Positions 52,801 to 64,000 of a DNA stretch of 64,000 nt are shown in pieces. The DNA is from Nematostella vectensis (lineage: Eukaryota; Cnidaria; Anthozoa; Actiniaria; Edwardsiidae): the NCBI RefSeq assembly GCF_932526225.1, contig NC_064040.1, positions 6,793,181-6,857,180 on the forward strand, given 5' to 3'. Each line of letters begins with the position of its first letter. Position 1 is the stretch's first letter. Made by a program: the position numbers and the translations under genes. The notes beneath the pieces were generated by a model that was not told the DNA's origin, did not search any database, and saw nothing but the letters and a program-made list of their open reading frames with translations.

Positions 52801-55800
52801 CCTTATAGATTTTGTACTATCTCTATGATATTTACAAGCTAAAACCAAGGCTTACACTGTATTTCATAATCCTCAGTGCCTATTTGGAGATATACTGTAC
52901 AGCACCAATATAACCAATCCTCTTATTGACCCTACTATGGTTACTTTTTTCCAGGTATTGGAAAACAATAGGTACAAATGAGGGCTGGCTGTTTGCCACA
53001 TGCATGCAGAATGCCTTCCCTTGTGTGGGGTTCCTGTGGTACAGCATACTTATTTCCCAATTAGATTCAGGTAAAGTTTTGATACCTCATTGTGCCTCTG
53101 ACTGTGAATGCTACATAATTGCAAGTTGAAGGGTTTTTTTTCAATTCTTGATTGAGATTTAGGTTTATACAACCATTGATAAGAAAGTTGGTTAAAGTTC
53201 TATGTTGAATTGAAAGCTTTTCTGAAAACATTGTTATTTTTCTGACATATCAAAAGCACATGATGAAAAAAACCCTGGAAAATACGCAATTCTAGATAGA
53301 GAAAGAAGACACAATTTCTTACAATGGCCACCATGCCTTGTATTCAAGACTGGTTTTCAAAACACAAATATCCTTAGGAAGGAATGCACTACTGAGATTT
53401 GATCATCCTTGCGCTTTCAAAGCTGTCAACTCACCTGCATTATGTGACAAGATTTTGGACCTCATCACAAAAGTAAACGAATGAAGCTCGAGACTCATCC
53501 CTTAGCCTACCCTGGGCTCAGGGAAAAAGCACAAAATTTAAATGAAAAATTCAATGAAAAAGCTCAAACTTTCAATGAAACTTTACAAAAAGTCATTTTC
53601 ATTTTTTGTTTGCTATTACTTACTAAGTATGTAGATAAATTTTCCGCCTTATTAGATGTGAAATGGGCTTAGTGGAAGTGTCATGTCACATTTTTCTGTC
53701 GTGTCTATTAAAAGCTAGTCCTTTTTGGAAAAAAACGGGGGAAGTATAGTAGGGCTGATGCTTGTAACAAGCACACAAGTGTTTCTATAAACACATTTAT
53801 CATATTTTTTAGAAAACCAAGATGATCCTGAATGTGTAGTAACTATGACAACAGCTCCAACAGGCTCACCTTTGCTCGGCCCCAGTCCTCCTCAGTTGCT
53901 AGCATCTAGACTTGCTGGCCTGAAGGACTACTTTATCAATGTGAAACTTGAGAGTCTCATGTCGACAAACTCAATTAAGTGCTCCACTGAGGAGATGCTG
54001 GATTCTGTGGACTTTAGTAGAAATCAAGGTAAAAACAGACCCCTTTTTGGAATATTGATACTATATAACAAACATTTTGAGCTGTGCAACCTAAAGCAAA
54101 TGCAAATTTTGATTGGTTGAATCACTCATATCACTCCTGAAAAGGTGCTGCTTCTTTTAAATCAGAACTTTCAAGTTTATAAAGAGGATAGACTTAAGAG
54201 TGACTGGAGCCCATCCCATTTTTTGTTATTCACTCTTTTATTTTTTCATATTTAAGCAAAATAGAACAAAATTTTAAATTTCTGTAAAGCCAATAAAGTA
54301 TTCTCATGCAGCAGGGTATACCCCAGGGCAAGGAGGAAAGATAACCTCGTATACCCCAGGGCAAGGAGGAAAGATAACCTCGTATACCCTAGGGCAAGGA
54401 GGAAAGATAACCTTATATACCCCAGGGCAAGGGGGAAAGATAAACTCGTATAACCCAGGGCAAGGAGGAAAGATAACCTTGTATACCCCAGGGCAAGGAG
54501 GAAAGATAACCTCATATACCCCAGGGCAAGGAGGAAAGATAACCTCGTATACCCCAGGGCAAGGAGGAAAGATAACCTCGTATACCCCAGGGCAAGGAGG
54601 AAAGATAACCTCGTATACCCCAGGGCAAGAAGGAAAGATAACCTCGTATACCCCAGGGCAAGGAGGAAAGATAGCCTCGTATACCCCAGGGCAAGGAGGC
54701 AAGATAACCTCGTATACCCCAGGGCAAGGAGGAAAGATAACCTCGTATACCCCATTGCAAGGAGGAAAGATAGCCTCGTATACCCCAGGGCAAGGAGGAA
54801 AGATAACCTCGTATACCCCAGGGCAAGGAGGAAAGATAACCTCGTATACCCCAGGGCAAGGAGGAAAGATAATTGCAGACATATCTTCTTGCCCCTGGAG
54901 TATGAGGAAGGTTGATCCTGTTGCAATAGGATGAGTATAGAGTACATCATCAGATGTGTCTGGCTCTTATGTGAATCAAACACAGGATTAAAAGACATAC
55001 TGTATGAGGCACATGTTTGGCAATATGGCTAGCCCATGTATTGTCCAACAATATAAAGGACTCTATTAAACAAAAGTTTAATGTTACATATAAACCATGG
55101 TTCGTGTTTGCTTTCCACATAGAAACAGAAGACTTGACATCGGGGTCATCCAGTGAACATATAGGAATTGTAAGTCACTTATCAATGCTAACACATAAAT
55201 AGGAATTGTTATAAACGCACGAATTCTCGGAGAATTCTCAAAAATGAGTCGGAGGTTCCCGAGAATTCTCAAGAAAATTCCTTAAATTCTTTCATGTTCA
55301 TTAACGAGAATTCCCGAGAATTTACAACTAAAAATATCCCCACCCCATCCCTGCTTTGATGGCTATTTTGTTTATTCTTAATTTTTAAGAGTGCATCTGA
55401 ATTTTGTGTTCACAAGAAGAGTTGACGTCAAAACGCCAAGTGTTTGTGTGCCCTGGGGAAAACAACCCGAATGACCCCGATAAATGACCCCGATTGTGTT
55501 GGAGATTGGCGTTTTTAGGCGAGCCAAGAGAGCCACTGTCCCAAAAACGCCTGCGGAGGATTAGCCAACCTTGGCTTTGCAGACTAACGTTTTCTTTTTT
55601 TTTTTTTTAAGGGCGGAGAATTTCTTGAAGTAAAAGAAAATGATAGCCATGTCGTATATGACAAGTATGTGAAAAGTGTTTCTTTTTAGATAGATATTAC
55701 AGTATCTCTAATCCGAGCCGACATTATTAGACATAATGCGCACTATCTTGGTCTGTTGTTGTTGTCGTTGTCGTTGTTGTTCTTGTTCTTGTTCTTAATC

Positions 55801-58800
55801 TTGTTGTTCTTGTTTTTGTTATTATTGTTATTTTCAGTTCTCGTACAGACGCGCTATTGCAGGAACTTTTGCAAGTTTACAATGCCCAAACCGGTACAGA
55901 CGGATGGACACTCATAGGAACTATCAAGTGAGTACATTTTAGATACGTTTTCCTATAGAAATTTAGGTTCTGTGAAAACATTTCGATGTAGTCGCCAACA
56001 TTTTGTCTTGTTCCAATGCTGGCAAATGTTGGCGCTGTTTGAATAACGCCTTCTATCTGGCAGCATTTTTCACAGTTTAAATAGTGTACTCCTGCGGCGT
56101 GAGCATATTTACTTGCTTTGAAATTAATGGTATGGTCTAAGGTCTTTACATTGCAGTAAACCAGTTTGACCAAGGTCTTAGATAGTGGTGGATCCAGGGG
56201 AAGTTCTGTGGGACCAATAAAACCAGAATGCCAATAAATCACTCCCTTGTTAAAGAAAACAGCGGTCTATCTGCAAGAAGACTTTTTTTTCTCAATTTTT
56301 CATTGAGAGTATCTGAGCTAATTGCTTGAGTTAGCCGATGGAAAAAGATTCTTTGTTTGATTCATTATATACGGGAGCGTAAAAAGGGTCCGTGATCTGC
56401 TTTTTTTAAGGGCAGACCAAAGCTTTAAAGGCTTTGTTACAGTTATCATGAATAGAACAACCCTTTGAAATATCCTTGATCAGTCACTGTAAAAACTCTG
56501 AAAAACTTCAATCCCAGTTTCTATCCGCCAGAGACTTGTTTGCGGTACAAAAACACAGGTAACTTGTGAAAGTTCCCTAATACAGGCATATGATTTCCTG
56601 TAGAGAGGTGGAGATAATGAAGCGGCCGGCTCAGTCCGGAGAGAAGCCTTTCGACACGTACAAGGGGGTTGGGCTCGTGAATGTCCCCATCCACTATGTG
56701 TTGGCGTACATATTCCGCCTTGACTTCCGAGGCGAGTGGGACGACTTATTTCTTAAAGGTGAGTCACTGGGATGTATTAATTCCGCTGCAAGAGTTGCAA
56801 TAGCTGCAGTGAATCGGGGTTTGTTTTTCTTTTGCAATCTTCAGTTACAGTGCTCAGACTGACTAGTGAATGAAGACTGCATTGAGCAGTATACTAGCAG
56901 CTAGTCAATTGCACGTGAAGCACATTGTATTATCTGTGAACTGACTGAACGGATCCAGACCTATTTACACCTGTTTACGGTCGAATTGATTAGAGGTGCA
57001 GTAAAAACCAGCTTATAAGAACACCTATTTTGGCGGTTCAGGCTGATTTGGTTCTTATATAAAGGGTAATAATCTGCAAAATCAGCCTGTAAGTAAATAG
57101 AATAAGCTTTTTTCAGGAAATGTGTATAACTGAAGTCTTATGTGTGCAATGAAAAGTTGTGTTGATCTCTGATATTTTTTCATAACATTTTTCTGGCTGA
57201 ATGTGTTTTTATATAAATGGTACTTTATTTCCTAAAATCAGGTCTGGGTGTTCTTAATCTGTTTGTTTTTATACGCGGGTTTTTACTGTAGTACAACAAG
57301 TATGAGCTGGATGTCTTCATTCTGTCAATTGAGGCGACAATGTTTAGCGCTTTTTGTTTGTACAGGTCAGAATTTTTTCCTGGATCCGCCCTATTTCATC
57401 AAGCAAAACGCTAATATTTCCTTCTCGGGTTTTGTTGTTTATTACCCAAAGTAAAACCTGTTACTTTTTGCAAAGCGACAGAAGTTAACATTCTGTCTAA
57501 CCTTCGTTTTACACATGCGCTAACAAGTTCCGCTTTGTAGGAAAGATGCTCGAATACAAGTTGTTTGTTAATTTTGATACAAGCTGTTACTTTTTGTAAA
57601 GCGACAGAAGTTAACCTTTTGTCTAACCTTCGTTTTACACATGCGCTAACAAGTTCCGCTTTGTAGGAAAGATGGTCGAATACAAGCATCCATTGGCCCA
57701 TTTTAATTGGATGGAGTACAGAGCAATATGGCCGACCAGCGGTAGAGACTTCTGTAACTACGTCGTCATGAGGGAAGTCACTGAAGGCTTATTCGCCGTC
57801 GCTGCACAGTCTGTAAGTAACAGCTCAATCAATTCGGTTATCCTGTGGTTTCAGGTTTCCTGTGACATCACGGCGTACCACAGAAAACCCGAGTTGAATC
57901 TTAGAAATTATACCTGAATATGAAAAAGTGCCTTAAAACGAATGCATAGTGGTAGCTCTAAAAGATAGCGCCAGGAACTCTCGAATTGAAGTATTTTATG
58001 ACGAGTTGGGCTTGGTGGCGATTTCAAAACTGTCAGAAGCTAATTTTTTTTCAATAGCAATGAAGTAAAATTACTACAACACTCTAAAGGACCTCACAAA
58101 AAAAGAGGGTTTGACTGATCAGATTTGGAGATCCGATAAAGAAATTGTAGATAACAGAAATGCTCGAAACTGATTTCATTCCAAATACTCATAAACGGGA
58201 AAAAAAGTGTATGTAAGTAGAATCACCATTAAAAACAAGTACATAGAGAATTGGTGGAGAACCGCAGGAATTTTGATTATTCAGCCTTATTGTTCTTTAA
58301 CGTTCCCCTCCTAGTCCAGACCTTGGACTCTCTCTGCGCTCGACATTCTGGCTCGTTATCCAGAATGTCGAGCGCAAAGAGAGTCCAAGGTCTGGACCAG
58401 TTTCCCCCATTCATAACCAAACCATGATCCTGTTTTCGTGTTCACAGACTGAGCACCATGACTGTCCACCAGTCAAAAACCTTGTCAGGTATGCAAATCA
58501 AATATCTTAGAGATATGTGCTGCCCTTTGCAGAACAGTAAAAACCCGCGAGTAACAACCTTCATTTTCCCAAGTTAGACTACAGGTTCTTATACGAACAG
58601 GTTCATCTTTTTATGGCCCAGACAATAATGTCATGGCTTCAGCAATGGATATCAAGTTGTATAATTGCATAAGATTCTGTAATGTTGCTAGTTTTTTTTA
58701 AATAATTTATTGAAAATTTTGCACCTATTAAAAATGTTAGGCCAAACAGGTTCTTATGTAAATGGTGTATAACAAAGTTAACGGGCTGTTAAATTCCAGG

Positions 58801-61800
58801 GTTCCTGCTCGCTGGTTTTTACTGTTATCGTCTAATGAATAGTACATTTCCAGCCTAGACCCAGGCGTTCTTAGTGGGTTTCCTTGGAGATTAACCGTGA
58901 GGCAACTTGATATCTGGTCTTAGGTGCACTGCGCAAGACCGTAGTTTATTAAGCTTTTTTATTTTATATCCAAAGTGAAAACAAGCAAACAAAAATAATA
59001 GTTTTATCTTCCAGAGACTTTCTGTGGAATCGCCCTAGTGGGCTCAGTGTTACCAGATTTGACGGGGGGTGGGGGGGGGGGGGTTAAATTAGAATGCCAA
59101 TTGCTCGTCATTACCTAATTGGTAATAGGTATTTTTTGTTTTTGCTTCAGAGCTGAGGTATTACTTGGTGGATTTTTGGTTCGCGAGATGAGCTCCGATC
59201 CACCTTGTTGCCAGGTGACGTACGTCTCAAGAGTCGACCTCAAAGGTAAAGTCCAGTAAAAACCATACCTACTAAATGTTTTTTTTTTCTGACAAGACTT
59301 CCTTGGTGCTCTCAAACATTAGCCACATCTTTCTACATGCCATATGACAATTTATCTCCCTTTAGGCAACCTCCCGCCCAGGCTAGTCAATAGGGTAACG
59401 CAATCCCAGCCTCAAGCCGTGGCTGTGTTGCGTGACAAGTTAGAGTCACGCTATCGCAAAGAGGCGCAGCAAATTGGCGACGAGAACATGTCGGACCTGC
59501 AGAGTTTTGGCGTTGATTTGTGGGTCGAGCTCATGAAGGCCAAGGAATCGCGGGCCAGCGGTAACAACACACCGGAAATGAAGAGGGGCAAGCCAAGGAC
59601 ACCAGAAAAGTCTCGCAGGCGCAAATCACCGGAAGTGAGAAAAAGGACCAATGAAAGCGAATCTACGTCTATTGATAGCGAGGTTCTATCAGAGGAGGTT
59701 AAGCAATCGCGTGATATTGATGATACCAGCATGGATAGTACCAGTAGTGTTCTTCCTGTCAACGAAGATAACATAGAGCTGCCCTTTGGTGAGTTAAGCC
59801 CGATAACCCGTGGCAGCATAGACTTCTTTCAGAATCTCTCACCAGCTTGCGCGAGACCAGAACAAAACAAGATGGCGGTCAGGACTCGGCGCAAAGCGAA
59901 ATACACCGGGCAAACGCCGGTCATCTTGGTAATTTTCCTGGAATATTAGGAGAATTAAAACGTTTTGACTCATACTCAATGCGCAAACTGGGCACTTTAT
60001 TTGTTATGCCATTCCTTTTTTCCCCTTTACAAACACTGCACTGATAACAAAAGGCATTCCATACCAGTATGAGTGTGCATTATTGGAGTTGAGGTGGCCC
60101 TGGAAACTATTAGGAAAATGACCTTACCATTGATTAAAGGTCTCTTGAAATTTCATGTTTTCAGATCGACATGTTGTGGACTATAAGACGCTAGGCAACC
60201 AAGCCGCTGCCACACTTATGGGAGCGGTTGGTAGATAATACCTCTCCGTTATATCTATAGAAATTATAGTTGGGAGAGGCGTGAGTGGGAATCTGTAATG
60301 AGGATGCGATCTGGGTGGTCTATGGTGTAAGCTTCTATCACCGAAAATTCAAATCCTCGCTATGAGCGTGAGGTCGTTTTTGAGTTCTTGACTTGACTTA
60401 AGCAGTGTCTCAAATGGTGTAAACGCACCGAATGCCTAACCAATTAACGAAAGGATGCAACAGAAAAGTACACATTTCAAAAAATAACCTTTTTCTTTTT
60501 CTTTTTTTATAATGGGGTTTGTCACGTGATTTGTTAAGAACATTTGATCATTGGTCCAAGGGTATAATGTTGCGCTCTGCGCGCGAGGAAAACAGTACGC
60601 ATGATGGATGATCAAACTTCCTTCCTAAACTAGACGTTTTCAACATGTCCGTCGTTTACTTCTAGATTCATTACCCAGAAGATGACGTCACTTTCTTCGC
60701 ACACTTGATATCATTACATCATGGGCTATAGGATAATCTGACACTGAAATGAAGTCTAATATCTTGTTTGTGTTGAATACGCGTTATGTAACCACCGCCA
60801 CCTGGTAAACGAGTAACACGACCCCCAGCGGCGCGGGTTTTTTTCTTGCCCATTATAAAATAAAATTATTATTATAAAATTATTATAAAATAATTATTTT
60901 ATAATGGAGAAGGAAAAAAACGCGCCGCTCGGGGTCGTATAACTCATTTACCAGGCGGCGGCAGTTACATAGCGCGTCGTTTGAAAGGTCAAAAGCGCGC
61001 AGAAACAGAGCTCGCCTTAAGAGCGAAACCAAGGCGATACGGCCAGTTGAGGAGGAATACGTGCTTTTTTCAACACAAACAAGACAGACGTCATTTCGTA
61101 TAGCCCTGTGATTAAATTGGCCCTTGTTCGCCTCTTGATAGATTGTCCTAGCTTCCAAAGTAGAGATTTCTGTGACTGAGGAGCCTAATCAGCAGATGGG
61201 CATGGAAGGCGAGTGGAGGTAAGTAGAGGTGCATTTAGCTGGAGTGCATAAATAATTGGGCTCTAATGACTTCCCCACATTATAAGCCTGCATACAGGCT
61301 CTACAGTTTTTTTCTGGAAATAGGGATTTCGGGTTATTTGGATTCCTGTGGCACGCAGGAGACTAGGAACAGTGAAACATTCATGGCCAAAACATTCGGG
61401 CCTGGTACTTCATGTAGTGTGTCCTAGATACTCACCCTAACCATATTGATGGCTACATGAAGTACTAACTAACATTCGGCATTGCTGAGCCAGTGATTCT
61501 GGCGCTGTTTGCGCCCCATTTTAGGAGGTGTTGTGAAATAGTTCGCTAGCACTTTCTTTGCTTGTGCTTAGCCGAAGCAGCGGTGCCACTTATGCTGGCG
61601 GCGATTTTTGGCCGGGGCTGTTTGTCCGGGCTCTAGAATCTATTTGTATAAAAACTCATGAGTTGCACGTGATGTGTCATGTATAAATTACGAGACAAGT
61701 GGTTTATTGACTTTTTCCCCCTTTATGCCGTTAGTTTTCAGAGCGTAGAAAAAGATGTAGTCATTTTACGAAAAGTCAGCCCAGGACAAAAAATCCACAG

Positions 61801-63922
61801 GTAACCCAAAATGTTGTTTTTATTTTTTTTATAAAATCTGAAGCACACCGGAAGTGACGTGTGTTTTGTATGGATAATCACAGTTTTCTTGGAAGAGGAA
61901 TCATCAAGGTTTCCCCCATTGCAGTCTGGGAAGCCGCAAGGAATCACATGACCAGACATGTGTACGATAAAACTCTTAAGGTAAGACCCCGGATGAGAGG
62001 CCATCGCTTGGTTAAAAGCGACAATCAATGAGAAAAAATCAGGGGAATCTGAAAAGAGATTATGTGGTATAACCTATTAGTTGTCATATGAACACAATGT
62101 GGTAGTTTCTCGGTGTTACATAGCACCAAGATGGCGTTCATCACCTCTAGCTAAAGCACCAAATCGGTGTTCTCAGACAAATTCTCAAAGCACCACACAA
62201 ATCACTATCGCCGTTTGTCGCCAGATTGCACAAACATGGAGTCTTGTTTTGTCAGCTTTGTCAGTACTGACAAATCGACAAACGCGTTTAAAGGCATATA
62301 ACTACTGCACAGAGCACTGACAAATCAACACTGACAAATTTTGTCGATTTGTCGACTGACAAATCGACAAACGTGTTTAAAGGCATATAAGCACCGCATA
62401 GAGGACTGACAAATCAGCACTGACAAATTTTGTCGACCTGTCTGCTAACCCACGCTGTTTTACTCTACAGAAAACAAAGATTATTAAACAAATAGATGAC
62501 AGCTCAAAACTACGTGAGTAAACAACAGTAGTTGAATTAAGTGTAAATCTAAAGGCAGCGCCGGAAATTTATTATTAAAAGAGATGTGGAGGACGGCTTT
62601 TATGTGGATATCTGTGTACGCCCTCTTCATCAAAATTGCTGATTTGCAATAAGTTGTCTTATGTCGCAATAGTCACGGGTACATGCCCAGCCCAGCCAAA
62701 CCATCCCCTTGTCCCTCCCCCCGTGTGCCTCTCCAGTATTTTTTTCTTGTACCCTAAAAAGTCGCTTGAGAAACCTACATAGAGCCTCCCAGTAATCCCT
62801 GGGCGTGGCTCTCCCTTGTTTCACTAGAGGTAATGCTTTTACCGGTTTACTCTTGTCAGTGTACATGCACCATGAGACAGCCCAGTGCTTTGTCAAGCAA
62901 GCCAGGGACTTCGTTCTACTAACAGTAGAGCGTGTTGAGGTCAGTGTTAGGGCCTGGGTACAAATGGCTGTTAGGGCCGGGGTACAAATGGCTGTTTAGG
63001 GCCTGGGTTCAAATGGCTGTTTACCTTATTTCCCAGTTCTGGTTTCTCAGGTGAAAGAATTTTATTAGTGAGAAACTGATGCTTAAAGTGCATTGTCAGT
63101 GCTGTGTTGATCTATTCCCCTTCAGGGTATATTTGTCATCGGCGGATACACCCTAAATATACACCTATTTCAATAAAGGTTGTCAGTGCAAAAGGCGATT
63201 GGCAAATTCTACGACCGAAAGTAACCTAGCGTCTCGAAGAATATTGATACATCAAAACAATTAACCATTAAAGGTTACCAATGTTTGGCTCTGACATTGC
63301 TGTATTTTATTTAGCACCTTTAATTTTACTAATAAATTAGTATCCATATCAGGCCCGTAGCCAGAATTTTCAAGTCGTATTAGGTGGTTCTTCCGAACCC
63401 CTCCCCCCCCTGGCTACGGGCCTGATAAGCCATTCGCCATTTGCACTGACAACCTTTTGTGAAATAGGTGTATCCCTAAAAGGGAACTAGAGCAACGCAG
63501 GGTTTGAGATTTATGTAAAGCTTCATAGCGTCAATTAGCCAGATAACCTTTTTGCAACAATATCAATATAATTTTACAATAACAAATTTTTTTTACGAGT
63601 TTTTATTTCTCCCAAGGCACATCGTTAAATCAATGAGTCCATTGTATTTTCCGTTCCGTAACTTTTCTTGTGAGCCGCTGTATCAAACGGCTTTCCTCAT
63701 ACAAGCGGCAAATCAGTTCTGAGATTGGCCGCTGAAATGCTCGGTCACAAGTGTAGTGTCGTACAGATGCTTGTCTCGTTAGTACACGAGATTACCTTAC
63801 TGCATGGGCTAAATAATAACCTTAGCTTGATTTCCTCTCAACAGCCTGAAAAGTATGTTATCGCAGGCGTATCTGTGGAGTCAGCGGACTGCCCATCAGT
63901 CAAAGAACTTGTCAGAGGAAAG
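49826..63922 (+). CDS. Membrane-anchored protein with three tandem START-type domains (partial, continues past window)
   Basis: Twenty-one exons join in one frame for 797 codons: 49826-49924, 50035-50088, 51355-51501, 52096-52289, 52955-53070, 53813-54028, 55123-55169, 55612-55664, 55838-55927, 56586-56758, 57667-57812, 58448-58488, 59151-59245, 59366-59788, 60165-60230, 61152-61218, 61735-61800, 61884-61980, 62471-62513, 62860-62939, 63845-63922. Residues 1-33 form a hydrophobic anchor (FLWLFGLLAVVTVAFMAFLI). START 1 (about 60-265) has MEDHKCLQEWDP; START 2 (about 310-520) has FRGEWDDLFLKGKMVEYKHP and GFLVREM; a Ser/Glu/Arg-rich linker (about 520-630) follows; START 3 (about 635 on) has HVYDKTLKKTKIIKQI and ARDFVLLTVERVE and is cut by the window end. 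START domains bind lipids or sterols in a helix-grip fold; lipid transfer or sensing at a membrane is inferred. START 1 is the most diverged. Confidence 0.87.
51650..52000. repeat. Purine-rich degenerate repeat, unit about 30 bp
   Basis: gctagaagtaagagg-type motifs recur with irregular spacing in START-gene intron 3. Low complexity; ORFs on both strands are by-products. Confidence 0.5.
52581..52760. repeat. Dispersed repeat, copy 2
   Basis: Diverged copy of 28154-28345: ttaggggtagcgatgggtac, then tcgcaaagtct..., ggggtctta..., gtctaggagtctagaattttt in the same order. Confidence 0.6.
54316..54871. repeat. 33-bp minisatellite, about 17 units
   Basis: Unit gtataccccagggcaaggag followed by gaaagataacctc. 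Because 33 is divisible by 3, all frames show repetitive ORFs on both strands. It lies in the intron between START-gene exons 6 and 7 and has no splice sites linking it to the gene. Confidence 0.95.
55219..55325. repeat. Clustered GAATTCTCG palindromic motifs
   Basis: cgagaattctcggagaattc-like words occur at least five times on both strands within about 105 bp of intron 7. Confidence 0.5.
56999..57288. mobile_element. MITE with CAGTAAAAACC termini, copy 1
   Basis: Starts CAGTAAAAACCAGC and ends GCGGGTTTTTACTG, 290 bp, in START-gene intron 10. No clear target duplication. Confidence 0.65.
57455..57690. repeat. 126-bp tandem duplication spanning the exon 11 acceptor
   Basis: Two copies (about 57455-57560 and 57580-57686) carry ctgttactttttgcaaagcg, cttcgttttacacatgcgct and ttccgctttgtag|gaaagatg. 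The second contains the real 3' splice site of exon 11 (57667); the first duplicates that site and the first 20 nt of the exon (57541-57560). Confidence 0.88.
58314..58397. ncRNA. Near-perfect 38-bp-arm hairpin (candidate small-RNA precursor)
   Basis: Left arm 58314-58351 and right arm 58360-58397 pair over 38 bp with one mismatch, loop of 8 nt. It lies in START-gene intron 11, about 50 nt before exon 12. Size and pairing fit a cnidarian-type miRNA or hairpin-siRNA precursor, but a tiny MITE is an equal alternative. No expression evidence. Confidence 0.35.
58535..58824. mobile_element. MITE with CAGTAAAAACC termini, copy 2
   Basis: Starts CAGTAAAAACCCGCGAG and ends CTCGCTGGTTTTTACTG, 290 bp, same length as copy 1, in START-gene intron 12. 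Interior similarity to copy 1 is weak (caggttcttat motifs). A further partial end is at about 59251. Confidence 0.65.
60306..60420 (+). repeat. Possible tRNA-derived SINE head
   Basis: gggtggtctatggtg and ttcaaatcctcgc are spaced like A and B boxes of an RNA polymerase III promoter. No complete cloverleaf. In START-gene intron 15. Confidence 0.3.
60780..60976. repeat. Foldback element of about 197 bp
   Basis: gttatgtaaccaccgccacc...cgacccccagcggcgcgggt on the left reappears inverted on the right; the AT-rich centre (cattataaaat...attttataatg) completes one long stem. Confidence 0.8.
62260..62440. repeat. Tandem duplication, unit about 87 bp
   Basis: actgacaaatcgacaaacg, gtttaaaggcatataa and cactgacaaattttgtcga occur twice in order. 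The unit also contains internal inverted gacaaat/atttgtc words. In START-gene intron 18. Confidence 0.8.
62945..63025. repeat. 28-bp tandem repeat, 3 units
   Basis: gttagggcctgggtacaaat followed by ggct is repeated three times, starting at the donor of START-gene exon 20. Confidence 0.85.
63118..63484. mobile_element. Foldback element interrupted by a second, smaller one
   Basis: Arms at about 63161-63203 (acacctatttcaataaaggt...) and 63429-63471 are inverted copies. Between them sits an 81-bp element (63347-63427) with perfect 18-bp inverted ends TATCAGGCCCGTAGCCAG. Confidence 0.75.
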
Positions 63923-64000
63923 GTGAGACATATTTTTTCCACTACATTGTTTGAAACGTTAACAAAGGCTAGAAAAAATAAATAATAAACAACATTTTCA

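Noticed and set aside
54252-54998. Long repetitive ORFs on both strands (SYTPGQGGK and TRLSFLLALGY types)
   Set aside because: Produced by a 33-bp minisatellite, whose unit is divisible by three, inside a START-gene intron.
59451-59819. Minus-strand ORF across START-gene exon 14
   Set aside because: Antisense shadow of a Ser/Glu/Arg-rich coding exon.

Overview
The window is intron-rich animal nuclear DNA. The gene set is metazoan: matrix metalloproteinases, a class A GPCR, a ubiquitin-RPS27A fusion, an HHIP-like protein and START domains. ShKT modules, short GT-AG introns and many short inverted-repeat elements point to a cnidarian, most likely a sea anemone such as Nematostella vectensis. 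The species is inferred and not proven from sequence.

Layout. (1) 240-3796, +: last four exons of an unrecognised gene, with a decayed LINE (about 690-2300, -) in an intron. (2) 3800-7460: no gene; a TTAA-flanked MITE, a large foldback element and a degenerate tandem repeat. (3) 7498-20703: a head-to-head pair of furin-activatable, probably GPI-anchored matrix metalloproteinases (minus 12003-7498; plus 15468-20703) sharing a 3.5 kb intergenic region. Both have a TATA-like box, and both upstream regions carry the same 12-mer with a CRE-like core. (4) 20704-22680: hairpin and an exact 16 x 25 bp minisatellite. (5) 22682-27679, -: class A GPCR of about 602 aa with a long acidic repeat-bearing tail; one intron holds a 0.93 kb terminal-inverted-repeat element. 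(6) 29892-33936, +: ubiquitin-RPS27A gene with an oligopyrimidine 5' leader. (7) 34953-49204, -: an HHIP-like gene (folate-receptor-like domain plus Glc/sorbosone-dehydrogenase propeller) whose last common exon can splice in frame to any of three candidate terminal exons, each ending in one or two ShKT domains. Its introns hold a 47-unit 40-bp minisatellite and an L1-like LINE that itself carries a DNA element. (8) 49826-63922 and beyond, +: a 21-exon gene coding an N-terminal membrane anchor and three successive START-type lipid-binding domains; the 797 visible codons stay in one frame and the gene runs off the window.

Exon models were built by hand from open frames, GT-AG sites and splice phase. 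For every multi-exon gene reported the exon lengths sum to whole codons and the phases join without a stop. Most new interest lies in the HHIP-like gene with its ShKT terminal-exon cassette and in the triple-START protein. The rest of the window is dominated by nonautonomous repeats.
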